Below the pieces are notes generated by a model that was given only the letters and a program-made list of their open reading frames with translations, was not told where the DNA came from and ran no database searches. Shown here one piece after another: positions 11,101 to 21,730 of a DNA stretch of 64,000 nt; position 1 is the first letter of the stretch, and each line of letters starts with the position of its first letter. The stretch spans positions 33,229,440 to 33,293,439 of the forward strand of contig CM025851.1 of assembly GCA_003952965.2 (NCBI GenBank), given 5' to 3'. The position numbers and the translations under genes were made by a program. Origin of the DNA: Morella rubra (lineage: Eukaryota > Streptophyta > Magnoliopsida > Fagales > Myricaceae).

Positions 11101-13543
11101 GTTCTTAATGAATATAGGCGTAGATATTTGTTATCTTTAATAGATCTCTTCAGAGTTGTGATGCTAGTGATGTTACGAAGCCATTGCTGATGGTTTTAAT
11201 TTAGGTTAAGAATGGGATCCATTATCAATAACAATATCAGCAAATACCGAGACACGTCAAACGGGTAGAAACCATTTGAGCATTGGTGATTATGCTGAAG
11301 ATTTGCAGTGTGTTTAGCTGTATTGTATTTATTTCCTACTGTCTCAATTCCTTCAATTTGTGCTTCTGCGTTTTTCTGTCATTTTCTTATCCTTTTCTGT
11401 GTTGCATGTTACACCTTGTCTTGCTGATAAATAGTCTGTCACACACAGTGGATCAAATATTGGATTGTATTTTCTAATAGTTTTCTCCTTGAGCTTCTTG
11501 TTGTACTACTGATTTTTCTGCTTCATTTATATTCCCTTTATCGATCGGCCTTTAGTATTCCTTTTCTCTCATGTTGACTTGAGATGCAAAGCATGTAAAT
11601 AATGTTAATGTTATCAATTTTAGGTGTATCTTGGCAATTTTAGACCGAAGCTCTCTTGTGATGATATCAGCTCACAAGAAGTGCACTAGATTGTCCCTAT
11701 CTTTCTCCATGGCAAATGATAATTTCCCTAGAGGATTTACTACTTGATTCAAATCTAAAACTAGTTCAATGCTTTCCTTGTAGACGTTTCTATATTCTCA
11801 ACTTGTAACAAAGCCCCCCACCCACCAACCAAACACCCCCTAACAAAAGAAAAAAAAACTATTAAAGACCCGGGGTCGGGGGGGGGGGGAAGAAGTTCTT
11901 CTTTCCCCAACAGGGTGTGTGCTACATGAATTAGCTGCTTTTCTCATTTTTGAAGTTTTTCTCCCATGCCTCTGAATCCAAAAATCAATTTAAAGCCTCC
12001 TATTTTCTTTCTTAATTGCCTTTTCCTCTTCAATCGGCGAGGTATCTATTGATGTTTCCAAAAGAGTAATTGTAAGAAGTTGTTCTGTGCGTGTCTGCAC
12101 CTTGTGTCAGTCAAGGATTAAGAACTCTTTTCATCTGTATCTTCAATTTTTGTAGATCCTGTGCCTTCAGCACTGCCTTCAAGTCATGAGATGCATAACT
12201 ATCTGGTGCGAGATGATGATCGTGGTGGTCCTCGGCCAGTTAAGGACACACAAACAATTGGATCAGCTTATGATCGCTATCTCCAGAGTGCAGTAACCTC
12301 ATAACCCCATAAACTGTGATTAGTTTTCCTTCTCATGCTCTCGGTCTTTGCGTCTGCTAAAAGTTCGTCATAATTGCTTTGAAGCAACTTTCTTCTCTTA
12401 CTTCCGGAGAAGCTAGTACACTTCGCGGAGTTGGGTTGGGAAGGGTCTCTGGTGGTGGAATGCCTGGTCTTTCAATAGCTGACCCTGCTGTGCTGGGTCG
12501 TCATGGGGATGGTGGCCCTGATTTTGCACCAAATGGCCGAAATGTTGGCATTGGTGGTCTGGATGGAACTAGGACCGGACATGAAACAAAGCCTCTACCT
12601 CCAGATGCTTCCAGCACTTTATATGTCGAAGGACTTCCTCCTGACAGCACAAGGAGGGAGGTAGCTCGTATCCTTTCTTGTGATACTGCCTGGAAATCAC
12701 ATTTATCTGTCTTCCTCCTTCCCACTCTTTTAATCATAAACCTTGATTGTTTCTGAGTTTTGGTGTTCACATTTCCTTGACCTGACCTTCAGATATTTTC
12801 CGCCCTTTTGTGGGATATAAAGAAGTGAGACTTGTAAGCAAAGAATCCAAACACGTAAGTGGACCTTGAATGTAATCTATTTGGCCTGCTTAGTTTTACT
12901 TGGTTTGTCATTCTATTGTGACTTATAGGAAGGACTTCTTCATACTAAACTGAATTGTTCAAAATGCAGCGTGGTGGAGATCCTCTTATCCTTTGTTTTG
13001 TGGATTTTGCAAATCCAGCCTGTGCAGCAACTGCTTTGAGTGCGTTGCAAGGTGATCACTTATGCTTTTCCTCAGCCATATTCATCTTGTTGGCACTGTA
13101 TTCTTGTTGAATTTATCTGGCAATTACGCCACTATAACAATAGTATCTGCTCTGTGCTGCTTTGTATATTTGCACATTCTCTTGATTTTCCATCTTTATG
13201 TCATCGTGCAACATAAATTATTTTTTGAGGCAGACAAAGATAAGAGTTGTAAATAGGGACTGATGTCAGGTGTACAAAGATGCTGATTTTTCCTGTAGTT
13301 TTGACTTGTTCAGCAAGAGATGTTACAGACTAGGATGAAATTCCTTTCTTTACTTTGCTACCTTCTTGTCATCTAAACTGCCTGTAGATGCTGACCTTGT
13401 ATTTGGCTTGCACAGGTTATAAAATGGATGAAGAAGATCCAGATTCTAATTACCTGCGGCTGCAGTTTTCACGATACCCAGGTCCAAGGTCTGGCGCTGG
13501 ATCTCGTGTAAGAGGTGAACAGGCTCGAGGTAGATATACCTAG
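8101..13543 (+). CDS. NSR: Nuclear speckle RNA-binding protein (NSRa/NSRb-like), left-arm copy
   Basis: Six exons, joined 8101-8182, 12156-12292, 12385-12667, 12793-12854, 12970-13051 and 13416-13543, give an uninterrupted protein of 257 residues. Every junction is GT-AG and the phases agree, including codons split at Tyr/Asp (intron 1), Ala/His (intron 3) and Gln/Gly (intron 5). The protein begins MADGYWNRQQ, a signature of the family. One RRM spans about residues 150-240, with RNP2-like LYVEGL and RNP1-like LCFVDFAN. The region before it is glycine-rich and disordered; the tail is Arg/Gly-rich. By family knowledge, Arabidopsis NSRa/NSRb and Medicago RBP1 sit in nuclear speckles, bind long non-coding RNA such as ENOD40 and modulate alternative splicing in auxin responses. 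Intron 1 is nearly 4 kb and hosts a long-TIR element. The exon 3 product is identical in both arms. Confidence 0.92.
9300..9714. mobile_element. MITE-like element with ~75-bp terminal inverted repeats in NSR intron 1 (left arm)
   Basis: Positions 9300-9375 and the reverse complement of about 9640-9714 align over some 75 bp with roughly four of five bases equal; both ends start AATACACTTT and share GGTCCT, CTTTG and AATTAT blocks. The 415-bp element has no transposase, hence MITE-like. Motifs such as TTTGCACCCT-TGTCCAAA repeat inside. I could not define a target-site duplication. Confidence 0.65.
11874..11892. repeat. G homopolymer in NSR intron 1
   Basis: A run of about 12 G follows CCCGGGGTC. 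In the mirror copy (37778-37800) the C run and the adjoining CCGGCCCGGG differ in length and sequence, so the arms disagree here. It marks either a hypermutable tract or consensus error. Confidence 0.6.
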
Positions 13544-14167
13544 GTTCATGCAATTCACATTGCTGCGATACCCCCTTTAGGAAGTTCTTGTCCATCATAT
13601 AATGTACTGAAGAAATGCAATTTAAATCAATCAATCTGGAAAACACTAATTAGGAGCTCACGAGGTGCAGATAATATTGAGGGTTACCGTCAATGAAGAA
13701 ATGTATTACCATTGGATTCTAACTCAACGACTCTGAATTTTTGTGCTCTGACATTATATTAGCAGCTGGCAGTAATTTTTGATATGCGTTTGAACGTAGT
13801 TACCTAAAAGTATGAAGCTGAAATATCCTAGGGTTCATTGTTATGTTTGGTTCACATGCTTATGTTCATACATGACTCCGCCAGTGTTGTGTTGTGGTGG
13901 TCGTTGTGTTTGTCTTGTTGTGGCAAGAATTTGTGAACAGTTATTCTCAGCGACTGTAATTGCACCTGGCAGCTAATGAAAGTTCCATCCAACTCGCCAT
14001 AAAGATAGATGTAAAAAGAACGCTTGTCTCGGTAAGGTTCCGAGAATACGTGATTTTTGGATATGTTTATTGGCTCGAAATAAACTTTTCCTTTACACTT
14101 GTTATAGGCTTTTCTTATAGGTTCAGTCTATGTGGTATAACTATTTGATAGAAGAGTCTGGTAAATG

Positions 14168-14389
14168 TTTGTACAAATTTGTCCCTGTAATCAGTGTATA
14201 ATAACAAAATGATCTATTAGTCTCAGTTCTATCATCACTCTTGACCTGATATTGAGTTAAATTAAATCTCGTGCTAATGAATTATATATTATTAATTTAA
14301 AACTCAGTATTCGGCGTTAAGGGGCTGACGAAATTGAGATAGAAAGATAATTTTGTTCTTATATACTGACAGTGACAAATTTATACAAA
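14168..14389. mobile_element. MITE-like element, ~60-bp TIRs, downstream of NSR-like gene (left arm)
   Basis: The first ~60 bases (TTTGTACAAATTTGTC onward) match the reverse complement of the last ~60 with about 80 percent of positions equal, including AACAAAAT and ATCT blocks. It is 222 bp long and non-coding, about 620 bp past the NSR stop codon. No clear target duplication was found. The mirror copy is at 35272-35493. Confidence 0.65.
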
Positions 14390-16499
14390 TGTTTATTACA
14401 AAGATTTTTGTCAAAATGTACTGTTTATATAATTAAGCTTTATATATATATATAGGAAAGCTTTTTTTAGTTTCTTATCTTTGAGAAAACAAATGAGTTT
14501 CTCTTTGTGAGCCCATGTGGGCACTCAGAACAACTATTTTGGGCCTTAACTGAAGCCGTAAAATACTTCTCTAGCACCCACATGCTCAGGGGATTAGAAA
14601 AGGAAACACGTTTTAATTAATTTACATTTCCCAGTAACCAATTTTGTTAGATAAGCCTTCTAGTCTTCGGCCAAAGCATTCACCTTTATCAGTAGCTAAA
14701 GAAAAGGGAAAACAGATTGACATAGAGGGGAGAGGGTTGTAAATTCCTTACCCCATTTCTCTCGTGACAAAACTCGTCCAGATCGTTCTGATTCGAAATT
14801 CCTAGGGCCCAAAGCTTGATGGCAATTGAGAATTGAAATAATATATATATATAAAATGAGCTATCCAAGTTACAGATCGATCTTTCACCCTCAGATGAGT
14901 TGGCAAAGTAAACTCGGCGATCCAGGCCCCGCATTCGTATGTGAATTTAGCTAAATGTCGCTTTAGCTGCGCATATCGAACTAGTGATGTGTTATTTTAT
15001 GCAAGTGGAAAGTTCAATATGGCCCTAGATCTCTGAATTTTGTAGCTTATTTAGTTCAAATCTTCTAACTCATGATTTTAGATGTAGATGCAATCCTTAA
15101 CTTATTGTGATATCATGAGTTCTTTTCTATTAGTATTGAACTGTTGAGAATAAAAGAAAATGAGCATTTATGGAGATTGTAGACAAGAAGAGAGAAAGAT
15201 GAAAGAATTAAAGAGGGTAAATTGGTGTGTCTAAAACATATTGAATAGTATCTGAGTTGTATGAATTCTTAGTCTCTATCCTGTGACTTAATTGAAGAAT
15301 TATAGGATAATATATTCTCTTTAAAAAGACTAAGATTTAAGTGTACCGAGATTTATTTGGAATAATGTTTTTCAATGTTTGTTTTCACTCTTGATTTTGA
15401 GATTGATAGATTTTTCTTATGGTATTTGTCCGTAGATTAGATGTAGCTCACATTCAGAGAACTGCGCTAAATTTGGATGCTCTCTTGTTTTTTCTGTAAT
15501 TTACTATCATCGTGTGATCAATTGTTAAAAAAAAAAACACTCGATTGAGCGCCAGTCCAACAGCTATGAACTCTACTATGTTTTATCAAGTCAGATCTCT
15601 AACAGCTAGCCCAGAGATCCATCTACCTCTACCCTGTTTGCATATGACACCTATCCGTACACGAACTGGCCAAATCGCACCGTAAAAGACGAAATGACAA
15701 AAGGTAAAAGCAGAAAAAACTGGGAACGAACAGAAGATGCACGATGACTTACAAGTTGCACATTATCTTTCGCATGCTCTTTAATATTTCTTTTCGGTGT
15801 CGGTGGCTTCTTTCTTGATAATCTTGAGGAGGAAAAAAAAAAAAGAAAATGACTGACGACGAGGTTGGTGATGTTCCTTAATCAAGTATGCAGCTGTCTC
15901 TTCCATTATTTTTTCTCTGCTCCTGCATGCTTTTCGCGGGCGAAACGAGTCTACTCAAGCAAACTGCTTATTCACCACCGCACACAGATAATCCACAGAA
16001 CAAAGTAAAACCCACGAGGAAAAAGAAAGCACAAAGAGCCTATATTTCAAGACAAAAAGCAGAAAGATCGCACTCTTAAGAGTCTTATATGGTCTGGAAG
16101 TAACGGGAAAGAATATTGATGCTTTAAGACCTTTAAGTTGATGTGAAACCAAGGAAAATATTTCTTTGATGGCGTTCAATCATACGGTTTGCTCTTTAGA
16201 GGTAATTTTTTTATATTCCTGTATAAGCACCCAAACTTTTTGTGCAGCTTATGGGCTCCACAGCAGAGAACGACGCACTCCACTGTCGGTGATAGGGATT
16301 AAAAGTATTTTCTATGTTATCAGGCAATTACTTTGCTCAGTTTCGAGGTCTAGATATTTCTGCCGATCTTAAACTAGTACTCTCTGAGTCTCTGTTACCT
16401 ATTTCAGGCCTTATTTGTCCCGAAGTGGTAATTAGTTTTGGTAGTGGTAAAATTCTGATCTTAAACCATTGTTAAATGAGGGTTAAACATATGGTCGAT

Positions 16500-16915
16500 C
16501 GGCAGTTTTAAGGAATTAATTAACTGCACCCATGTTTGCTCCTCAACTTTTTTAATAATTGAATGCAGCTTATGGGAACTCCATCATATCATAAAACACT
16601 ATGTGCAGAGCGCAAAAGTGTTTCGTACTTAAAATGTGTGCGAAACAAGGAGAAATTTTCTGATAAATGATAGCATTTTTCTGTCTTTTTTGTGTGTGAT
16701 AAATGGGATTAAAAGTCATTTTTCTATCTGTTATCAGGCACCTTCTGATTTCTGGTACTTGAGTTGCGTGAATTACAAAAGCGTTTCAGGGATAGAAGAT
16801 TCTAATCTCGAGATATCTTAATCTGCAATACTAGAAGATTTTCATATTAAACATGAAGAATAGGTGGATAAAATAACAAGAACAAATGAGATATGGGGGG
16901 CCCGAACGACTGATT
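16500..16915. other. Block strongly diverged from the opposite arm
   Basis: Here the left arm and its mirror (about 32725-33130) are alike only in patches such as GAGCGCAAAAGTGTTTC and GTTGCGTGAATTACAAAAG, while flanking DNA is almost identical. The left version repeats phrases found at 16244-16335 (TGCAGCTTATGGG; GGGATTAAAAGT; GTTATCAGGCA) that the mirror lacks, as if it had been overwritten by a neighbouring paralogous sequence. Confidence 0.7.
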
Positions 16916-19830
16916 CGAGTTCCATGAATTTGTCCAAGATTTTCGACTCGATCTTGCCAACAACCGAGAGAGCACCTCTGTTCCAATGATAAATCTTACA
17001 TAATTTAGGGTGCTAATTGCAAAATGAGTGATAGTTAGAAAGATACAAAAATGTAATTTTCGGATCTTCCCATTCTACTATGATTAGCACCATATAACTT
17101 TGAATTTAGTACAGAGTTGTTTGAAGATGGTGACTTCTAACAAACCCCATTAGCTCCATAATTCTCTATAAAACTTACATATATAACAAGCTGATTCTCA
17201 AATCTCCTCCTCGAAGACGTATGCAGAATAAACAAAAATGATTTGCGTGGAATGGAATTGGTTTTAATATATAAAAACATAAATATATACCAAGTGATTG
17301 TTCAAGTACACTTATCCAGCTCATGCGATAGAAAGAGACATTCGATGAGTACTGTGGATCATGGGTCAAAATTAATTCTCCCCGAAAAAAAGCAAGAAAT
17401 TATTGCTGGTTAGCCAATTGCTTTCCTAAGCAGTCCAAACCTTTATTTTGTAACGTTCCCACTGTTTTTTTGTCTTTACCACAACTTTCTTTTTAACTGA
17501 CGTCGATATTTTTGTATACCGGCCCCTAAGAACAACGTACATTGAAGGAGACCGTAAAAGCGTACCCGTTCATGATTTCATCGCATCCCAACAAAAGATT
17601 AACACCAAATTCATAGACTTTGTGATTCCGTGTGATAATTGTATTTTATTTGTATTTGGTGGTGGTCCAACCTCTACGAATTAAATGCTGGCCTCATGCA
17701 CCCAGTCCGGCCGATCGAGCTTATAGCCAATCCAACTTTCGTTTTAGATCAGTGTAGATATCCATTATTATTATTATTTTTGAGGATATCCATTATTATT
17801 TGATGCAACAAAAGCATCTTTGGCTGATTCCGGGAGTGGGCATTAATTGAATTAATGCACGTACCATGTTTAGTGAAATTTAAAAACTAAATTAACTTCA
17901 TGTTTAGTGTTACACCAAGAGCTAATTAAGAGTACGTACTGGTTGAATTAGAAGTATATCCACGGATTAATTTGCCTAGAATACTCGCTGCAGAAACGAA
18001 AAAGACAACTAAAATGATCAAAATTATTGGTCACGTACGAGATCAGATGAAACAGGCAAGAGTGTAGAAAAACACCTCACCAAAACTTTGTTAGAACTTT
18101 TAATGACAGAGATTAACTTAGAGGATACTAATTAACATAATAATTTTGGATGGAATACCACCACAAATCAAAAGTGGCTAAAACAACGTGCAGTACAAGG
18201 TTTTTGTTGAGGACCAATCGAGATAGTCATGTACATATAATTTACGTTACGTAGGGGAGGCAAGAAAGATACGTGCATGTGCATATATATATATTTAGGG
18301 TCCCATAATTGAAGGCTTTTTCTGTGTGGATGTGTGGACGACACGTGTATGTTCATCCGACTGTCCTTAAGAGAAGGGCAACTGGACAAGGGGGATTTGA
18401 TTATTAATTAAGTGGTGCAATGGGATCAAGGAAAAAGGATGGGACACCTATAAATCAAACCCTTTTAAACAACACAAACTAATTAATTAGGTAGTGGAAG
18501 ATATAATTAATTAAGTGAGTAATAGGAAGCCAAACAGATCTGATCAGTTGCATGATCTTGTCTTAGAGCAGGTGACGGCAGCGTCATTCTTTTCTTTTCC
18601 TTTATCTAAACAAAGTGGTGGCAGGTCTAAGCGAATTATTATATAATTCCTGCATATGCAATAGGCTCGCTGGAATAATATATTGCATATTCCAGCTGAC
18701 TAGTGATTCTATTAAATTTGGCCTTGTTGCTCAACTCGAGAAATTTTGATTTTTTTTTAATAAAAAAAAATTCGAACAACTATTTTTGTACATCGAGATC
18801 AGATGATTATAATTTAATATTTATAAATTAAATTCAACGACATGATAAGCTTCAAAAGACGATCGACACACTAATCAATTCTAAAATTTAAATTGTGAAT
18901 TCTTTGTATATAATAATGATTTAAACTCCTAAATACATGTCTAACTCAATTTTCAGAAAGCTCCCACTTATACTTGAGGTGTCCGGATGGGTTAGTAATT
19001 TGGTTTTACCAAATGAATAAAGAAGACTACTCTAGTCAACAAGTAGCTGGCCGTAGTACGTTATTCAAACTTGGCTGTTTTAACCTGAGTTGCTTGATTA
19101 CAAGTTCAGAAACAAAAAAGCAATTTTCAGGCTCGCCATATCATGTGAACAGAATTCTTTGACGGAGAAAAAAAAAGAAAAGGAAGACAAAACAGCACAG
19201 TCCGTCCCTTTCCAAGGCAGTCTCAATTAGCTAAGCAAATATCATTTGTTAATTACTGCCGTATTGACATGGAAAGAAGGTCGATCGATCCCTTTCGGAG
19301 CTCATGATTCTCTCCACTCACCACAATCTCCCATACTTAGAAACCAGGAGCACGCGGCCTGCAGCCTTACCAGGCTACCAGCGATATCGGTGAAAGTATA
19401 AAATTTGCAGGGAATTTGACCTCGGCTCTTGTTATCTTTTGGTTCTGCATCAATCTTTGCCTCTCCTCAACTTTTATCATGCATATATATACATATATAT
19501 AATATGGTTCCTCTAACCCTACGCATTATTTCTGCCATAGTGTATGATGTACCTTGATTAAAAAGAAAATGATTCCTACGGTGGAAGAACTATATCGCAC
19601 TCCATTTAATTTGTACACCACTATAGAGTTACAATTTTGAGAAGACAAAAGGTCCTATTCCAATGTCAATTGAGCCACCCGAGTCAAGAGAGAGACACCC
19701 GAGACGGACAAAATTTAGACTTTGTATATACTATATATCGAGTAGACTGCAGTTAATTCGTCCATGCTTTGTTAAAACCAATCGGCCTTCTATTTCGTAT
19801 AATGTATATGTTCCCCAGGTCGTGACGACT

Positions 19831-20028
19831 GACTAGCTAGCTGCCATTAGACTAGACAAATTTAAAACAAAAAGAAAAGACTAGCTAGCTAGTGCCATTA
19901 GAGTAGACAAATTTAAAACAAAAAAACAAAAAGAAAAGAAGCTAGCTAGCTAGCTAGCTAGCTAGCTGCCATTATACTAGAGAAATTTTTTAAAAAAAAC
20001 AAAAGATAAGACTAGCTAGGTAGCTGCT
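19831..20028. repeat. GCTA-rich minisatellite, ~60-bp unit, about 3 copies (left arm)
   Basis: The unit consists of a GCTAGCTA run, then TGCCATTA-ACTAGA, then an A-rich tail with AAACAAAAAGAAAAG; three units are followed by a partial fourth. The longest GCTA run has more repeats here than in the mirror (29643-29828), showing length variation between arms. Confidence 0.75.
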
Positions 20029-20698
20029 TAATTAAGCTGTGCTGCTGGCGTTTTGACCAAGTTATGTAACGTAACTAACGTTTTCCACTGACGTACGTTA
20101 TGGCCCGTATCCTCTCATTTGTACTTGATGCCAAATTGCCAAAACTGACTTTTTTATAAGAAGTTACTGGGACGACTTCTTTGTTCTCCTACTACGGGTG
20201 CCCAATAAAGGATTGAATATTACATTATTTCACACTGTTTCTCATTCTAGCACGATTCTGTACTAGGGCAGTTCGATCCGCAGATCTATTGGGACTCGAA
20301 AAACTTTAGGTATAGCTCATTTCTGATAGCTTATAACTCTGCCTGCAAAATACTGTCAGACATGAGAGTCACAAACATGGTCATTCATTTCGGAAATCAT
20401 ATTCTGGCTTCGGAATACGGTGGCAACATTTTCAGGAGGACTTTGGAAGGAAAAAAAAATGTAAATAATTAATTCAGTATTTTAGTAAAAAAGAAATCGC
20501 AAAAAATAAGCCCCCGACCGAGGTACGTATCGCACTGACTTATCCCATGTGCTATTCCTCAGTAATAAAGCTTTATATATGTCACCAAGTTTCCACCACT
20601 CCTTTTTTAACCTTTTTTGTGGAGTAGTGGGCGAAAGTACTTTCTCTGTCGTATTGCTTTAATTGCCTGTTTTGCCATCTCTATTCTCACGAACGATA

Positions 20699-20951
20699 GG
20701 TTATGTTTGTTTTACGTCACAAAATATTTTTTTTATATTTATATTTTTTTAAAAGTTGTATAAATTTTTTTAAAATTGATAAAAAAAAATATTTAAAAAA
20801 TATAAATTTATAAAAGTTATTATAATTAATAAAAAATATATTTAAAAATTTATAAAAAAAATTATTAGAATCCATAAAATTATATTAAAATAATAAAAAA
20901 AAAATATGAGAAGTATTTAAAAATATTTTGAAACATTATATAAAGATAACC
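20699..20951. mobile_element. AT-rich MITE-like element (left arm)
   Basis: Ends are inverted repeats: GGTTATGTTTGTTTTACGTC at the left against the reverse complement of the right end (GGTTATCTTTATATAATG, continuing TTTCAAAATATTTTT). The 253-bp interior is almost only A/T with many TTTAAAAATAT blocks. There is no coding sequence and no sure target duplication. The mirror is at 28718-28970. Confidence 0.55.
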
Positions 20952-21188
20952 ATAATAGTGAAACTCCTCGAGATCATTAGCTTTTCGTACAGTACGATCG
21001 AAATAAAGTCTGTATTGTCTGTAGTTTGCAGTATCTTGAAAAAATCCGGTGGTGGCCATATCACTCTGCTTGTCGTCACGTAGCGCTAGCAGGGTAAAAG
21101 ATGGAGCTTGCAACTCCAAATTTTCATAAAATTTTAAGAATGTTACGTCGAGTTTGGTTGGATTTGGAGTTTTGAGAGGGTAAAAGAG

Positions 21189-21375
21189 TAGAATTTTATG
21201 GAAATTAGTAAAAAATAACGAAGATGATTTAAATAAATTTTTTATATTATTTTATAATAAAAAAAAAGGATAATTTGATGTAAGAATAAAATTTTATCGA
21301 AATTAATAAAAAAATTAAGAGATTATTTAAATTAATTTTTTTATATTTTATTTTATAAAAAAAATGATTTAATAG
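21189..21375. repeat. AT-rich tandem repeat, two ~93-bp units
   Basis: Two successive units share the order AAAATTTTAT-GAAATTA-TAAAAAAT, then GATTTAAAT, TTTTTATATT and TTTTATAA. A related but weaker unit lies at 21560-21660 inside the next element. It is non-coding and repeated in mirror form at about 28300-28480. Confidence 0.5.
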
Positions 21376-21534
21376 ACAAAAGATAATATTTAAAAGTTAT
21401 TTTATTTAATCAAAATTTGAAGTTATTTATGTTTGCAAATTGCTATTAGATGTTTTTTTTTTCTATTTGATCCGTCAATGCTATTGTTTTTGCTTTTTGT
21501 TTGTTCTGTTTTTTTCTTGCGTTTAGTAATTTAT

Positions 21535-21730
21535 GTTTGCGTGTCAAATTTCGAGAAATTGATAAAAAAAATAAAAAAATAAATAAAAAGATTTATATTG
21601 GTAAAAAAAATAAAGATAGAGATAATTTAAATAATTTTTTATGGTGAAAATTAATGATTGAAGGAAATATAGATTATTTTATAGTTATTTTATAAGGCTG
21701 AAATTTTCAAAAAATTTAGCACACAAACGC
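21535..21730. mobile_element. Small MITE-like element (left arm)
   Basis: GTTTGCGTGTCAAATTTCGA at the left end matches the reverse complement of the right end (GCGTTTGTGTGCTAAATTTT) over about 24 bp. The interior is AT-rich, 196 bp in total. Target duplication not resolved. The mirror is at 27942-28136. Confidence 0.4.

Noticed and set aside
12379-12756. Stand-alone 125-residue protein
   Set aside because: It is exon 3 of the NSR-like gene plus intron read-through; the six-exon model explains it fully.
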